Of a stretch of DNA of 64,000 nucleotides, positions 9,314-18,273 are shown piece after piece. A model generated the notes under the pieces. It ran no database searches, was not told the origin of the DNA, and saw only the letters and a list, made by a program, of their open reading frames with translations. The first letter of the stretch is position 1, and each line of letters begins with the position of its first letter. The position numbers were made by a program, and so were the translations under genes. The stretch is from Methylophilaceae bacterium 11 (lineage in GTDB: Bacteria; Pseudomonadota; Gammaproteobacteria; Burkholderiales; Methylophilaceae), in assembly GCA_000525025.1 (NCBI GenBank), contig JCKJ01000001.1, forward strand, positions 2,232,001-2,296,000, read 5' to 3'.

Positions 9314-10282
9314 TTAAAGCGCGCTGACTTTAGTAAAGAACTTTGTATAGGTCTGGATTTTTACTGGGAATTTTTCTGCAATATGCTGCAGCGTAATATC
9401 CGTATCATGTATAGGGAAAGAGCCGGAAATTTGAATGTCAGCTACTGCCGGGTCACATTGCAACAAGCCCGGACGGTAACGTGACAGCGCTTGAACAAAC
9501 GCATCTAGCCGCATGTTATCAACAACGATAAATCCTTTTGCCCATAACGCATCTAACGTACTGGCATCTGCCTTTTGTGAAAGTTGACTTACTGAAAATT
9601 GAATCGACTCACCAGCCTGCAAAGTAATACTCTGCTGTGTATTGTTTTGTGGGGAAACGCGCACCGCGCCATCAAACACACTGACTTGTGTGTGACCACC
9701 AAAGTCCCTCACCGTAAAGCGGGTACCCAGTGCTACCGTCTTGCCGTGTTGGGTAGTGACCAACAATGGACGGTATGAACGCCCTTGCTCATGTGCAGTT
9801 TCAATCAGCACCTCACCCGCAATCAGTTCAATCCAACGCTCAGACTCTGTAAAGTGAATATTGACACTGCTAGCACTATTTAAGGTGAGCGTACTGCCAT
9901 CTGCCAGCGTCACTTGCTGTGGTCCGCCCGTAGGCGTACGGTAATCGGCCAAGAGTGGTTGCCATGGCTGCGTTTGATACCCTGCATAACCTAACCCACC
10001 AGCGCTAATCAATACAGCTAGCTGTTTAAGTGCTAATCGACGCTGTGGGGACGGCGCGCTATATAGGCGCTGTAAGGTTTGATTAATCTCTTGATGGCTA
10101 GCAACGGTTTTAAAATGTTGTGTCGTTTGCTCAATTTTTTGCCAAGCCTGCTTATGCAAAGCATCTGCCTCTTGCCATTGCTTAAATGCAATGAAATCCC
10201 GCTCTTTTGCATCGCCTGAAGAAAGTTTGACAAACCAGTCACTGGCCTCATCTAGGGCGTGATTAAATGAGCGAGCTAGCAT
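9314..10282 (-). CDS. FecR-family anti-sigma/signal-transducing regulator
   Basis: Inner-membrane regulator of about 322 residues that relays receptor occupancy to the partner sigma factor. Seen: an N-terminal cytoplasmic DUF4880-type helix region (DEASDWFVKLSSGDA...FKQWQEADALHKQAW), one membrane segment (LAVLISAGGLGYAGY), then the periplasmic FecR domain (DYRTPTGGPQQVTLADGSTLTLN...GEVLIETAHEQG) and a C-terminal STN-contacting region. The ATG at 10282 overlaps the end of the sigma gene by 7 bp; a TTG at 10309 in the same frame would lengthen the overlap but is less likely. A 118-bp gap separates it from the receptor gene and probably holds the sigma-dependent promoter. Confidence 0.88.
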   Translation of the reverse strand: MLARSFNHALDEASDWFVKLSSGDAKERDFIAFKQWQEADALHKQAWQKIEQTTQHFKTVASHQEINQTLQRLYSAPSPQRRLALKQLAVLISAGGLGYAGYQTQPWQPLLADYRTPTGGPQQVTLADGSTLTLNSASSVNIHFTESERWIELIAGEVLIETAHEQGRSYRPLLVTTQHGKTVALGTRFTVRDFGGHTQVSVFDGAVRVSPQNNTQQSITLQAGESIQFSVSQLSQKADASTLDALWAKGFIVVDNMRLDAFVQALSRYRPGLLQCDPAVADIQISGSFPIHDTDITLQHIAEKFPVKIQTYTKFFTKVSAL

Positions 10283-10791
10283 ATTGATGCTTGTTGCAGC
10301 GCCACACAATGCAGCAATGCTTTTTTAATATAAAGCCTAACAGAAGCCACTGAGATACGTAAATCAGCCGCAATTTGCGCGTGCGTCAACCCATCCACCT
10401 GCGAAAGCAAAAATGCTTTCTGAGTCTTGTATGGCAAACCGCCCAGCAATGTATCAATTTTGATGAGCAACTCTAACGCCATTGCACGCGACTCTTCAGA
10501 TGGGGCTGCAGCAGGGGAAAAGTGTGCCACCTCCTCTAGATACGCCCGTTCAATATCGCGTCTACGGATATGATTCACCATCAAGCCATGTGCAATGGTC
10601 GTGAGGTAAGCGCGTGGCTCTGCGATCGTCAATGGTTCTGATTTTTGCAGTAGCTTTACAAACGTATCTTGTGTTAAATCAGCCGCATCTTGGCTGGATC
10701 CCAGCTTTTTACACAGCCAAGCATAAATCCAACGCTGATGGTGTTGATAGGTATGTATAAAATCAATGGCGCTTGGATCTAATGCTGACAT
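10276..10791 (-). CDS. FecI-like ECF RNA polymerase sigma factor
   Basis: Extracytoplasmic-function sigma factor, 171 residues, the usual length. Region 2 is seen as WIYAWLCKKLGSSQDAADLTQDTF, and region 4 as LSQVDGLTHAQIAADLRIS followed by VRLYIKKALLHC, the helix-turn-helix that reads the -35 element. The order sigma, FecR, STN receptor on one strand is the classical cell-surface-signalling arrangement, so it most likely drives the receptor and autotransporter genes when the receptor binds its ligand. What controls the sigma gene itself (often Fur) is not evident; an inverted repeat lies just upstream of the start codon. Confidence 0.9.
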   Translation of the reverse strand: MSALDPSAIDFIHTYQHHQRWIYAWLCKKLGSSQDAADLTQDTFVKLLQKSEPLTIAEPRAYLTTIAHGLMVNHIRRRDIERAYLEEVAHFSPAAAPSEESRAMALELLIKIDTLLGGLPYKTQKAFLLSQVDGLTHAQIAADLRISVASVRLYIKKALLHCVALQQASIC

Positions 10792-11524
10792 GAAAGGCTC
10801 AAAAATGGGGTTTTGAGCTATGTTGCAAGATTTGTACCGCCTAGCTTACAACATGTAAGTCATTGTTATCACTTTAATATTATTTTTTAACAATACACAT
10901 CTGGTTGACTACAACCATCCGTTTGGTTGTAGTTGTCTGCATTTCCCATATGCTGCAGTCATTAGCTATAGGGTATAGAAGCAATTTTCCATAGTAAAAT
11001 CTGATAGGTTAAAACGCTCTCATTGCACTTGCTATGTCTCAGCTTTGGGGATTTTTTCCCGAGCCTAATTAGTACTTTCTGAAATGTGTATCGATGGCGG
11101 GATACGTGCTTACGCCACCAAACCACAAGACCAGTCGTACCAAGCATGGCTATAACCACTCATTAATGATCATGACCCACAACCTATATCTTGCTGAGAC
11201 AAAAGGGATAATTACTCAAACAAAATCTACTTGTACAACCGATGAACACGCACACTATTTGGCCAAACACGTAATATTTGTGTGTGCGTTATTAGTTTTT
11301 GTAATATATATTTGCACCTCTATTCTTGGGTTATCAAGAGAGATAAAAATGTATTATATAAATCAATGCGATATTGTGAACTGTCGATCCAATTGCTGTA
11401 CTACTTTCAATAGTTTGTTTCAGCAATGAGGCACTGCACAATTAGCGCGCCCTTTATTCTTACAACCAGCCTAGCTTGGTGCATTGGAGTTTTCTGCATT
11501 TACCAGTACTAGAGACGGCTTTGA
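10792..11524. other. 733-bp intergenic region, possible decayed gene
   Basis: Divergent promoter region between the sigma gene and the GGDEF/EAL gene. No convincing intact gene. On the minus strand at about 11100-11159 a short stretch encodes MLGTTGLVVWWRKH, which resembles the last membrane helix of PepSY-type membrane proteins often found near TonB receptors. It is closed upstream by a stop and followed by non-descript sequence, so at most it is a remnant. A plus-strand open frame (11094-11429) has one hydrophobic stretch and no recognisable family. Confidence 0.35.
10798..10817. promoter_or_regulatory. Inverted repeat upstream of the sigma gene
   Basis: CTCAAAA - ATGGGG - TTTTGAG, 7-bp perfect arms, starting 7 bp before the sigma factor ATG. 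It could be an operator or a leader hairpin that hides the ribosome site. It does not match a Fur box by eye. Function is inference only. Confidence 0.25.
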
Positions 11525-11581
11525 ATGGTGAAAATGGTGTATGCATTCGTTAAATGGTTGAATACGTTAAGGAGTAAGTCA

Positions 11582-13534
11582 GTGATCAGTGTCTGGAGAA
11601 AAGCTCCATATACCCCACATTTAATTGCTTTACGCATTTTTGTTATCTACATTTTATCTGGTCTTTTTTGGATATTTTTTAGCGATAACATTCTGGAGGC
11701 GCTAGTCTCTTCGCAAGAGCAATTCACTGAATACAGTATTTATAAAGGCGGCGCATTTATTACGCTTACCGCTTTTATGCTTTATTTTTTAGTGCGTGGC
11801 AGCGTACAAAAACAGTTCGATGTTAAAACTTCTTTGCATGTAAGTGAGGATCGCTGGAAATTCGCATTAGAAGGTGCTGGCGATGGCGTTTGGGACTGGG
11901 ACATGGTCACGGACCAAGTGTTTCGCTCTGCGCGCTGGAAAGAAATCTACGGCTACACCAATAACGAGATTGAAGAAACGTCTAGCGCTGGGCGTCAGCT
12001 CGTCCATCCCGATGATTTAATGCATCAAATAGAAGATACACAAGACTATCTACATGGGAAAAAAGATTTGTATGTGTCCGAATACCGTCTGCTTTGTAAA
12101 GATGGTACTTGGAAGTGGACACTTAGCCGTGGCATGGTAATTAGCCGAAATGCCGATGGAAAACCTTTGCGAATGATTGGTACGCATACGGACATCAGTG
12201 AAAGAAAGAATGCAGAGAATCAACTATTTCAATTAGCGCACTACGATCAAATCACACGTCTGCCAAACCGAGTCTTGTTTCTAGATAGATTTCAACAGGT
12301 GCTCAAGTATGCCAAGCGCGACCAACAACCCATTACTTTAATGTATCTTGATTTGGACCGCTTTAAAGAGGTCAATGATACGCTCGGCCATGATATGGGT
12401 GATGTATTATTGAAAGAAGCGGCAGACCGTCTCATGAAATGTGTAAGAGCAGATGATACTGTCGCGCGCATGGGCGGCGATGAATTTACCGTGATATTGA
12501 ATAATATCGATAATCAAATTAGCACTGAGCGTATTGCGCAAAGTATTTTAGATAAATTCACTGAGCCCTTTCATTTGGATGGGGAAGTTGTCTATATCAG
12601 CGTTAGTATCGGCATCAGCACTTACCCAGTGGATGGCGACGAAGTAGAAGTGTTACTTAAAAATGCAGACCAAGCCATGTATGTGGCGAAACAAAATGGC
12701 AGAAATCGCTATCACTACTTTACGTCAGTCATGCAAAACCATGCGTTAAATCGTTGGAATCTAAGCAATGATCTGCGTGGTGCAATAGCTGCCAATCAAC
12801 TTACACTCTATTACCAACCTATTGTCGATCTCGCCACAGGGGATATTCATAAAGCAGAAGCGCTCATCCGCTGGCAACACCCGACGCGTGGCTTGGTGAG
12901 TCCTGCAGAGTTTATCCCCATTGCAGAAGACACTGGCATGATCATTGAAATTGGTGATTGGGTATTTACCGAGGCGGTAGAGCAAGTCATCAAATGGCGC
13001 ATGCATCAACCCAATTTTCAAATCAGTATTAATCGCTCCCCTGTGCAGTTCAGGGCTAATCTCAAATACCATTTGAACTGGGTCAACCATCTGCATGCAC
13101 GCAACCTGCCTGGTAACAGCATGTGTATTGAGATTACAGAAGGGTTATTGTTAGATGCGCGCGATGCAGTGATTCAACAGTTGGATAGTTACAGTAAAAC
13201 AGGCATTAAAATAGCGATCGATGATTTTGGCACGGGCTACTCATCGCTCGCCTATTTAAGAAAATTCGACATTGATTATGTCAAAATAGACAAGTCATTT
13301 ACCTCCAATATCCATGCAGGTTCTAGTGATATGGCGTTATGCGAGGCCATTATTGTAATGGCACATAAACTAGGCAAAAAGGTCATTGCAGAAGGGATTG
13401 AAACCCAAGCGCAATTAGATTTGTTGATTAAAGCTGGTTGTGATTTCGGACAAGGCTACTTATTCTCAAAACCAGTCCCTGCCGATGCGTTTGAAACGTT
13501 ACTGACAGAGAAAACTGCATTTATCTGTGCGTAA
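11582..13534 (+). CDS. Membrane-bound PAS-GGDEF-EAL cyclic-di-GMP enzyme
   Basis: Predicted bifunctional c-di-GMP enzyme. Two membrane helices near the N-terminus (IFVIYILSGLFWIFF and FITLTAFMLYFLV) flank a short periplasmic loop. Then a PAS domain (RWKFALEGAGDGVWDWDM... to THTDISERK), a GGDEF domain with intact ARMGGDEF and an RADD I-site five residues before it, and an EAL domain with EALIRW, IEITEG, IDDFGTGYSS and AEGIETQ. Both active sites look competent, so direction may be set by the PAS input. The GTG at 11582 is preferred: AAGGAG lies seven bases upstream. An in-frame ATG at 11525 would add 19 residues with no clear ribosome site. Monocistronic; no neighbour suggests its target, though exopolysaccharide control is a common role. 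Confidence 0.92.
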   Translation: MISVWRKAPYTPHLIALRIFVIYILSGLFWIFFSDNILEALVSSQEQFTEYSIYKGGAFITLTAFMLYFLVRGSVQKQFDVKTSLHVSEDRWKFALEGAGDGVWDWDMVTDQVFRSARWKEIYGYTNNEIEETSSAGRQLVHPDDLMHQIEDTQDYLHGKKDLYVSEYRLLCKDGTWKWTLSRGMVISRNADGKPLRMIGTHTDISERKNAENQLFQLAHYDQITRLPNRVLFLDRFQQVLKYAKRDQQPITLMYLDLDRFKEVNDTLGHDMGDVLLKEAADRLMKCVRADDTVARMGGDEFTVILNNIDNQISTERIAQSILDKFTEPFHLDGEVVYISVSIGISTYPVDGDEVEVLLKNADQAMYVAKQNGRNRYHYFTSVMQNHALNRWNLSNDLRGAIAANQLTLYYQPIVDLATGDIHKAEALIRWQHPTRGLVSPAEFIPIAEDTGMIIEIGDWVFTEAVEQVIKWRMHQPNFQISINRSPVQFRANLKYHLNWVNHLHARNLPGNSMCIEITEGLLLDARDAVIQQLDSYSKTGIKIAIDDFGTGYSSLAYLRKFDIDYVKIDKSFTSNIHAGSSDMALCEAIIVMAHKLGKKVIAEGIETQAQLDLLIKAGCDFGQGYLFSKPVPADAFETLLTEKTAFICA

Positions 13535-13663
13535 ATAAAGCAGCCAGCTTCGTCATCCACTGTGCCCCGTTATCCACACTGCCCTGAGCCACTTGCTCTA
13601 GTAGGTAGGTGAGATTGCGTTAAACATCTACTCCAGACAAAGTGTATCTAATTGCATCGTTCA

Positions 13664-13837
13664 TTAGGCAAACAAACTCACTCCAAGAATGGCCGCAAGC
13701 ACCACTAATAAAGCAAGCGCCAAGAATACAAAAAAGAACAATTTGGAAATTTTGGCAGCACCGGACTCTACTCCGCGAAACCCTAACACCCCCGCAATAA
13801 TAGATATCACCAAAAACAACAAAGCATAGTAAAGCAT
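13664..13837 (-). CDS. DUF1328-family small membrane protein
   Basis: A 57-residue two-helix inner-membrane protein. It starts [20 protein letters not shown], the hallmark of the DUF1328/YtjA family, and ends with a second helix ([20 protein letters not shown]). The linker [12 protein letters not shown] is also typical. The ribosome site AAGGGGTGAGG lies immediately upstream of the ATG. Such genes are often induced under stress or stationary phase and sit near CsbD-like genes, as here (CsbD-like gene 375 bp away, divergent). Biochemical role unknown in the family. Confidence 0.85.
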   Translation of the reverse strand: MLYYALLFLVISIIAGVLGFRGVESGAAKISKLFFFVFLALALLVVLAAILGVSLFA

Positions 13838-14212
13838 ATCCTCACCCCTTAATTTGATAAGTTAATTGTTGTTAACAATCATGTAATCATCATATTCGCC
13901 AGATATCATTCTCTATATAGGTCAAACCCTCTACTTATCGTAAGAACCTACCTACGCCGGAAATCACTTGCCTTTCAACACAAGTTAAGTTGGCTTGGAT
14001 TGGCTAAATAAGCATTGACCAGATTAGTAGATGAAATTGTTACGAAATGAAACTGAACAGAACTTTAATGCGTTTTATTGCATCAGAACTATGTATGCGC
14101 CAATAAGCACGTTGTTTATGCCGCTTTTAAAGTGGATATCAAGGTGTATTGGCCAAGCAATTTTTTGTATTAAAAAAATTAAACCATGCGTTAGTAAGGA
14201 GAAAAAACGATT
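13838..14212. other. Divergent promoter region, no gene seen
   Basis: A 375-bp spacer between the divergent DUF1328 and CsbD-like genes. It is AT-rich. The short open frame at 14031-14216 has no family resemblance and runs into the CsbD ribosome site. Probably holds both promoters. Confidence 0.4.
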
Positions 14213-14464
14213 ATGAATTGGGATCACATTGAAAATAACTGGGATGACTTTAAAGGAAAGATAAAGCAAAATTGGACAGAAATCAGTGATCAGCAGTTGG
14301 AAATGGTTGCCGGAAAACGTGACCGTTTCGCACGGGTAATTCAACGCACTTATCACATAGGTCCATCAGAAGCAGAGTTGCAGTTGTCCGATTGGCAAAA
14401 TTCACAAATCAATATTGATGGTCACTTTTATGCTAGATCGCCCTTACTGCATAAGCATTTTTAA
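14213..14464 (+). CDS. CsbD-like stress protein
   Basis: Short hydrophilic protein of 83 residues. It has the CsbD pattern in its first 60 residues: MNWDHIENNWDDFKGKIKQN, then W..ISDQQLEMVAGKRD and a conserved region around QRTYHIGPSEAE. CsbD proteins are abundant in stressed or stationary cells; molecular function unknown. AAGGAG lies 11 bases before the ATG. The C-terminal 20 residues (HFYARSPLLHKHF) diverge from the family. It is the last host gene before the left end of the tRNA-Arg island. Confidence 0.85.
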   Translation: MNWDHIENNWDDFKGKIKQNWTEISDQQLEMVAGKRDRFARVIQRTYHIGPSEAELQLSDWQNSQINIDGHFYARSPLLHKHF

Positions 14465-14603
14465 ATCACACCATCTCAATTTTGCCGTCACCTATAGTGC
14501 TAGATGACAACCCAGCGCAAATATATCAATACTGAGCATGCACTTAGTGGCGCTTGCTTCTAGCGCTCACCCCTGTACTACAGATTATCGTATACAGATC
14601 ATC

Positions 14604-14689
14604 AAATGACAAAGGGCTAGCCTAAGCTAACCCTTTGTTTTATTTGGCGCGCCCGAAGAGATTCGAACTCCTGACCCCTTGGTTCGTAG
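14604..14689. repeat. Left attachment repeat (displaced 3' end of tRNA-Arg)
   Basis: An 86-bp copy of the sequence at 28643-28728, with three mismatches, all in the left half. Bases 14645-14689 are identical to the 3' 45 nt of the tRNA-Arg gene (anticodon loop to CCA). After 14689 the similarity stops abruptly and no 5' half of a tRNA follows. This is the att scar expected from site-specific integration into the tRNA 3' end. Confidence 0.9.
14611..14645 (+). terminator. Hairpin terminator inside the left attachment repeat
   Basis: AAAGGGCTAGC - CTAA - GCTAACCCTTT with one mismatch in the stem, followed by GTTTTATTT. It is a good intrinsic terminator on the plus strand, and the same element recurs at the right repeat. 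Confidence 0.6.
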
Positions 14690-14824
14690 AAGGGCCAATA
14701 AAAATAATTTATTATTAAAATCAATATCTTGCAAATCTCGCCGATTTGATTAAGCGTATAGTGTAGTCTAAGTTTAATTCAAAGCAACCTTAATAAATTT
14801 TAAAACTGCTACATTCACAGTTTA

Positions 14825-15154
14825 TTAATTACATAAACTACGGTCTACGTATCTCTTGTTTCCTGATTTACTGTATGTGTAGCACCCGCCCCTTGGCCCA
14901 CGAAAATAGCTACTCGATGAAGGTGAGTAAGTTGAGCTAGGTGGCTTGACATAGGATTGTGGCATTGAGTTTTGTGTAGAAGACTTCTCTTGTTTTCTTG
15001 TCTCCAACTCAAGAATTTCTTTCTTTAACTCTAACTCTTTTATTCTGAGCTTAATTAATTCAGCGTCCTCATTATTAGCCTCATTTTCTGCATGCACCAA
15101 ACCTGATGACATAAACAGAGCACAAATGATATACAGCAAGCTCCATTGAATCAT
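14825..15154 (-). CDS. Small secreted protein with coiled coil and Cys-containing C-terminal motif
   Basis: 109-residue exported protein of unknown function. Signal peptide MIQWSLLYIICALFMSSGLVHA; then a charged coiled-coil-like stretch (ELIKLRIKELELKKEILELE), a Ser/Pro-rich spacer, and a compact C-terminus RGPRGGCYTYSKSGNKRYVD ending RSLCN. The GPRGGCY...G.K.YVDRSLC pattern recurs at the end of various small proteobacterial exported proteins, and its two Cys may pair in the periplasm. First gene inside the island's left end, on its own unit. Confidence 0.6.
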   Translation of the reverse strand: MIQWSLLYIICALFMSSGLVHAENEANNEDAELIKLRIKELELKKEILELETRKQEKSSTQNSMPQSYVKPPSSTYSPSSSSYFRGPRGGCYTYSKSGNKRYVDRSLCN

Positions 15155-15259
15155 TGCTATCCCCTTGTAATGTAGCTCTAACTTAGCTCATTTATAACTA
15201 AGAGCTTAATCATTAGTAAAATAAACACTACATATCAAACACTACTCGACAAGTAATAC

Positions 15260-16561
15260 CTAATTGAAGGAAATCTTCACATCCGTGCATTTAATTAACT
15301 TTGCAGTCTCGCATGAGGTTTTCTCAAATTCAGATAACTCCCTTGCTTTGGATAAATATTTTTCAGAGGACTCTTTAAATCCCAACCCTCTTGCCGCAGC
15401 AGCTAAGTAATAGTATGACAAGTCAAACTCATACCCGATTTTGATCAAGCTTTGCGCCAAGCCACGCCACGCCTGATTGTCATACATATCCTTCAAATCT
15501 TTCTGATTTAAATAAAACTTAAGACTACAGGTTATACACTTCATTTCAAGATTACCTTGTTTGAAAGCCTCGTAGTCAGCCGAGTAAAAAGCAATCGCTT
15601 TTGTTGAGTCAATTGCTGGTGGTTCAGCCAGAGACGATTTACCTTCTTCAATCACCCTCACATTCGAGGAAGAGAAACCTGCCGAATCTTTACTCGATCG
15701 TACATATTGATATTCGGGTGTGTAGTTTGCATATACTTGAAGTCTTTCTTGGTATATCTTGAGCATTGGCTCTTGCAAGGCTTGCAATGCTTCAATACGT
15801 TTTGGTGATGATGGATGTGTGCTTAAAAAGTCACTTTTATTTTTGTCGCCTGTAGCCTCCATCATCTTCTCCCATAAAGTGATCGATGCCGCAGGGTTGT
15901 ACCCAGCCTGTGCAGCTATCTCAATGCCAAGCTTATCGGCTTCTGTTTCTGCGCCACGACTATTTGGCAGTGTTACAAATGCTGCCCCAGCTAAAATAGC
16001 AATATTTTGTGCAGCATTAGCATTGTTGTTTCTTTGCTGCTGTGAGCCACCCCCAGCCGTAGCCACTGCAACCGTTGCCGTTGCTACTGCAACTTTGGTC
16101 AGAATATCCACGGACATTTTTTCTGCTGTGTGATTGGCTAAAGCATGCGCAATTTCATGCCCCATGACTTGGGCAAGCTCATCATCTGTTGGATTTACCT
16201 TCTCAAGTAATCCAGTATAAACAGCCATTTTTCCACCAGCCATACAAAATGCATTGACCTCTTCTGATTCAATTACATTGACCTGCCACTTCCACTTCTG
16301 CGCATCTGGTTTATATAAGACGGCTTTCTCTACTAATCGATTTGTAATTTTTAGCACGCGCTCATTTAACTCGGGATTAGTGCTTAACTTACTATCTTTA
16401 CTGTAAGCATCAATCATTGAACTATATAAAGAGGAACTTTTATTGATGGCGGCCGCCTCTGAGACGAGTATCAGCTGGGATCTGCCAGTCATGCTGTTGG
16501 TTGCGCATCCGGACAGCATCCATGAAACAATGGCGATTAGAACAAATCGAGATATTTGCAC
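15260..16561 (-). CDS. M48-family metallopeptidase lipoprotein
   Basis: Zinc-dependent peptidase of the periplasmic M48 (BepA/LoiP-like) type. The GTG at 16561 is taken as start because AGGGGGAA lies just upstream; it gives VQISRFVLIAIVSWMLSGC with a lipobox Cys, so the protein is probably outer-membrane anchored. The active site is seen as GHEIAHALANH, with the third ligand Glu in RGAETEADKLGIEIA. An Ala/Gly-rich insertion (VATATVAVATAGGG...) lies between. The C-terminal 150 residues hold an additional helical region (DYEAFKQGNLEMKCITC...) that may be TPR-like. Family members degrade misassembled outer-membrane proteins; here, as island cargo, the target is unknown. An ATG at 16603 is in frame but would bury the lipobox deeper. 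Confidence 0.85.
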   Translation of the reverse strand: MQISRFVLIAIVSWMLSGCATNSMTGRSQLILVSEAAAINKSSSLYSSMIDAYSKDSKLSTNPELNERVLKITNRLVEKAVLYKPDAQKWKWQVNVIESEEVNAFCMAGGKMAVYTGLLEKVNPTDDELAQVMGHEIAHALANHTAEKMSVDILTKVAVATATVAVATAGGGSQQQRNNNANAAQNIAILAGAAFVTLPNSRGAETEADKLGIEIAAQAGYNPAASITLWEKMMEATGDKNKSDFLSTHPSSPKRIEALQALQEPMLKIYQERLQVYANYTPEYQYVRSSKDSAGFSSSNVRVIEEGKSSLAEPPAIDSTKAIAFYSADYEAFKQGNLEMKCITCSLKFYLNQKDLKDMYDNQAWRGLAQSLIKIGYEFDLSYYYLAAAARGLGFKESSEKYLSKARELSEFEKTSCETAKLIKCTDVKISFN

Positions 16562-16940
16562 GAATTCCCCCTGATTATATATATGGTGCTTACTATAAAA
16601 CACAAAAGCACACTATCTGATTTAAATTAATTGTAACTAGCTAACTCAGTTGCATCTACGCTTACTATTAATTATAGTACTAATAGAACAATAGCTAACC
16701 TCCAGATTAATAAAGAAAAATAACATACTTAACCACACAACATTTTTATTCAAACGCAAGTGTATGCTTCGATAGCTTTGAGGTATTCCTATTTTATATA
16801 TCGTAACTAAAATTATAGATTCACTAACCCGTCCTTTCCTATCTGTAAGCCAAGGAGGCATATTAGCCTGTACAGGTAGTAAAAGCACTCAACAGAAGTG
16901 AGATCAAAAAAATGCTGAGTTCTACAGAAGGAGAACAGTC
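16562..16940. other. Divergent intergenic region in island, no gene seen
   Basis: A 379-bp AT-rich spacer between the M48 gene and the rightward membrane-protein gene. The minus-strand open frame here (16646-16888) has no domain and no ribosome site. Probably promoters only. Confidence 0.4.
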
Positions 16941-17723
16941 TTGTCACTATGGTTGAGAGCCTCACTTAGACGTGCGACGCCTTTCTTAATTTACTTAGCC
17001 ATCTACACGGTTTTCTGTATCGTATGGCAGCTTTCCATAAAACACATTAATGGGGAGCTGCAAGGATTGACCCTTGTCTTAATATTCGGAGGCTCGATTG
17101 GGGTATTATTATCAGTATGGCGACTATCAATGGTTTTTGCTCCAGACGCTAAGTTTTTCGAGGCTCATACCGGGTACATAGATGTTCCCGAATCGTCTAA
17201 ACCGAGACCATTTGGTGAGCAATTACTTGAACATGCATCTCAATTACGCCGTATAGCTCTGTCATACGAAAAGCATCGTCAGAACTTAACTAGGATTGGT
17301 GTAACTGTTGCGATAGCTTCACTGGCAGTCCCAGTCGCTACTTGGGTAGTAATATTGCAAAATGCCTTTAGCGAGAAAGAGGCCATGCCAAATGCTTGGC
17401 TCTTAGTAGTGTCAAGTACGACGACAGGTGCATTGGGGCTTGCTATATCAGTCACCCTCTTAAGACATCTAAAAAATAATCAAAAACCACTTGCAGAGAT
17501 ATCTCAGCGTCTAATGCTCTGTATAGAAGCGAACATAGCTATCAGCTCAACCGATGGGACACCAGAAGTTAGGTCAAGTATATTGGCAAGCGCATTTAGT
17601 GCGTTCGTCAGACCACCATCCATAGCATCGACACAGTTTGATTTAAATGAACATGAAACTGAAGACGATAGGAAACTTGCCGCATCGTTACTCACTATAC
17701 TAAAGTCGCCCAAAGAAGATTAA
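16941..17723 (+). CDS. Membrane protein of unknown function (four helices)
   Basis: 260 residues starting at TTG, chosen because AGAAGGAGAA precedes it at good distance and no in-frame ATG is near. Four hydrophobic segments: PFLIYLAIYTVFCIVWQL (about 14-31), LTLVLIFGGSIGVLLSVW (about 43-60), VTVAIASLAVPVATWVVIL (about 122-140) and AWLLVVSSTTTGALGLAISV (about 152-172). A cytoplasmic loop between helices 2 and 3 contains a basic helix (HASQLRRIALSYEKHRQ), and a C-terminal hydrophilic tail follows. No family recognised. It is followed after 49 bp by another membrane-protein gene, probably co-transcribed. Confidence 0.55.
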   Translation: MSLWLRASLRRATPFLIYLAIYTVFCIVWQLSIKHINGELQGLTLVLIFGGSIGVLLSVWRLSMVFAPDAKFFEAHTGYIDVPESSKPRPFGEQLLEHASQLRRIALSYEKHRQNLTRIGVTVAIASLAVPVATWVVILQNAFSEKEAMPNAWLLVVSSTTTGALGLAISVTLLRHLKNNQKPLAEISQRLMLCIEANIAISSTDGTPEVRSSILASAFSAFVRPPSIASTQFDLNEHETEDDRKLAASLLTILKSPKED

Positions 17724-17772
17724 ACCTTATTCAAACACTAAAGACGACCTCTCTAGACTCTCGTTAACCGAT

Positions 17773-18273
17773 ATGGCGGCCGTTAGTTATTTCGAACGAG
17801 TTAGTCAACTTCAGGCTAAGATTCCTGCCAAGGTCTATGATGCAGGTCTTTTGACCTGTCCAACTCAGCTATTACTCTTTGATGCAATCATAGAACCAAA
17901 TAAGGACTCTCAAGATGGCAATCGAACGTTCGCAGTCAAATACAAATGGGAGGTAACAATTCAAGAGCAAACTCTATGGATTATTTCAACTTTAGCTGCG
18001 GGTACATTAATAGGTATATTTCTTAAAATGAAACCAGGCTTTGGTCCAATGAGCCTAAGTGTTATGGGTATCGTTCTTGTAGCATTTTTATCATCTATAT
18101 TAGCTATTTCTAACCCTGACACGCTAAATGCTGCAATGGTTATACTAGGCGCAATGCTGGCTAACTTTTTGGCACAAAAGAAAAGGAAAAAATACCCAAA
18201 GAAGCTTCGTCAGCTGAAGTTACTGACTCGACATTTGGAGGCAATTCAAAATTGCGGGTTGAGACATAAATGA
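17773..18273 (+). CDS. Membrane protein of unknown function (two helices)
   Basis: 166 residues. An N-terminal soluble part of about 70 residues (KIPAKVYDAGLLTCPTQLLL...) is followed by two hydrophobic segments (LWIISTLAAGTLIGIFL, then a longer MSLSVMGIVLVAFLSSILAI plus AAMVILGAMLANFLA) and a strongly basic tail (QKKRKKYPKKLRQLK). No family recognised. It probably forms a unit with the preceding membrane-protein gene. Immediately after its stop, coding-like sequence continues in another frame (see 18263-18436), which suggests that the natural protein may be longer or that the gene is decaying. Confidence 0.5.
   Translation: MAAVSYFERVSQLQAKIPAKVYDAGLLTCPTQLLLFDAIIEPNKDSQDGNRTFAVKYKWEVTIQEQTLWIISTLAAGTLIGIFLKMKPGFGPMSLSVMGIVLVAFLSSILAISNPDTLNAAMVILGAMLANFLAQKKRKKYPKKLRQLKLLTRHLEAIQNCGLRHK

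Noticed and set aside
11094-11429. Plus-strand 111-codon frame upstream of the GGDEF/EAL gene
   Set aside because: One hydrophobic stretch but no family, no clear ribosome site and no codon pattern like the neighbours.
14031-14216. Plus-strand 61-codon frame before the CsbD-like gene
   Set aside because: No family resemblance; it overlaps the CsbD ribosome site and start.
14640-14690. A complete second tRNA at the left island end
   Set aside because: Only the 3' 45 nt are present; the sequence after the anticodon loop does not continue as tRNA, so it is an attachment scar.
16646-16888. Minus-strand 80-codon frame upstream of the M48 gene
   Set aside because: AT-rich intergenic sequence, no ribosome site, no domain.
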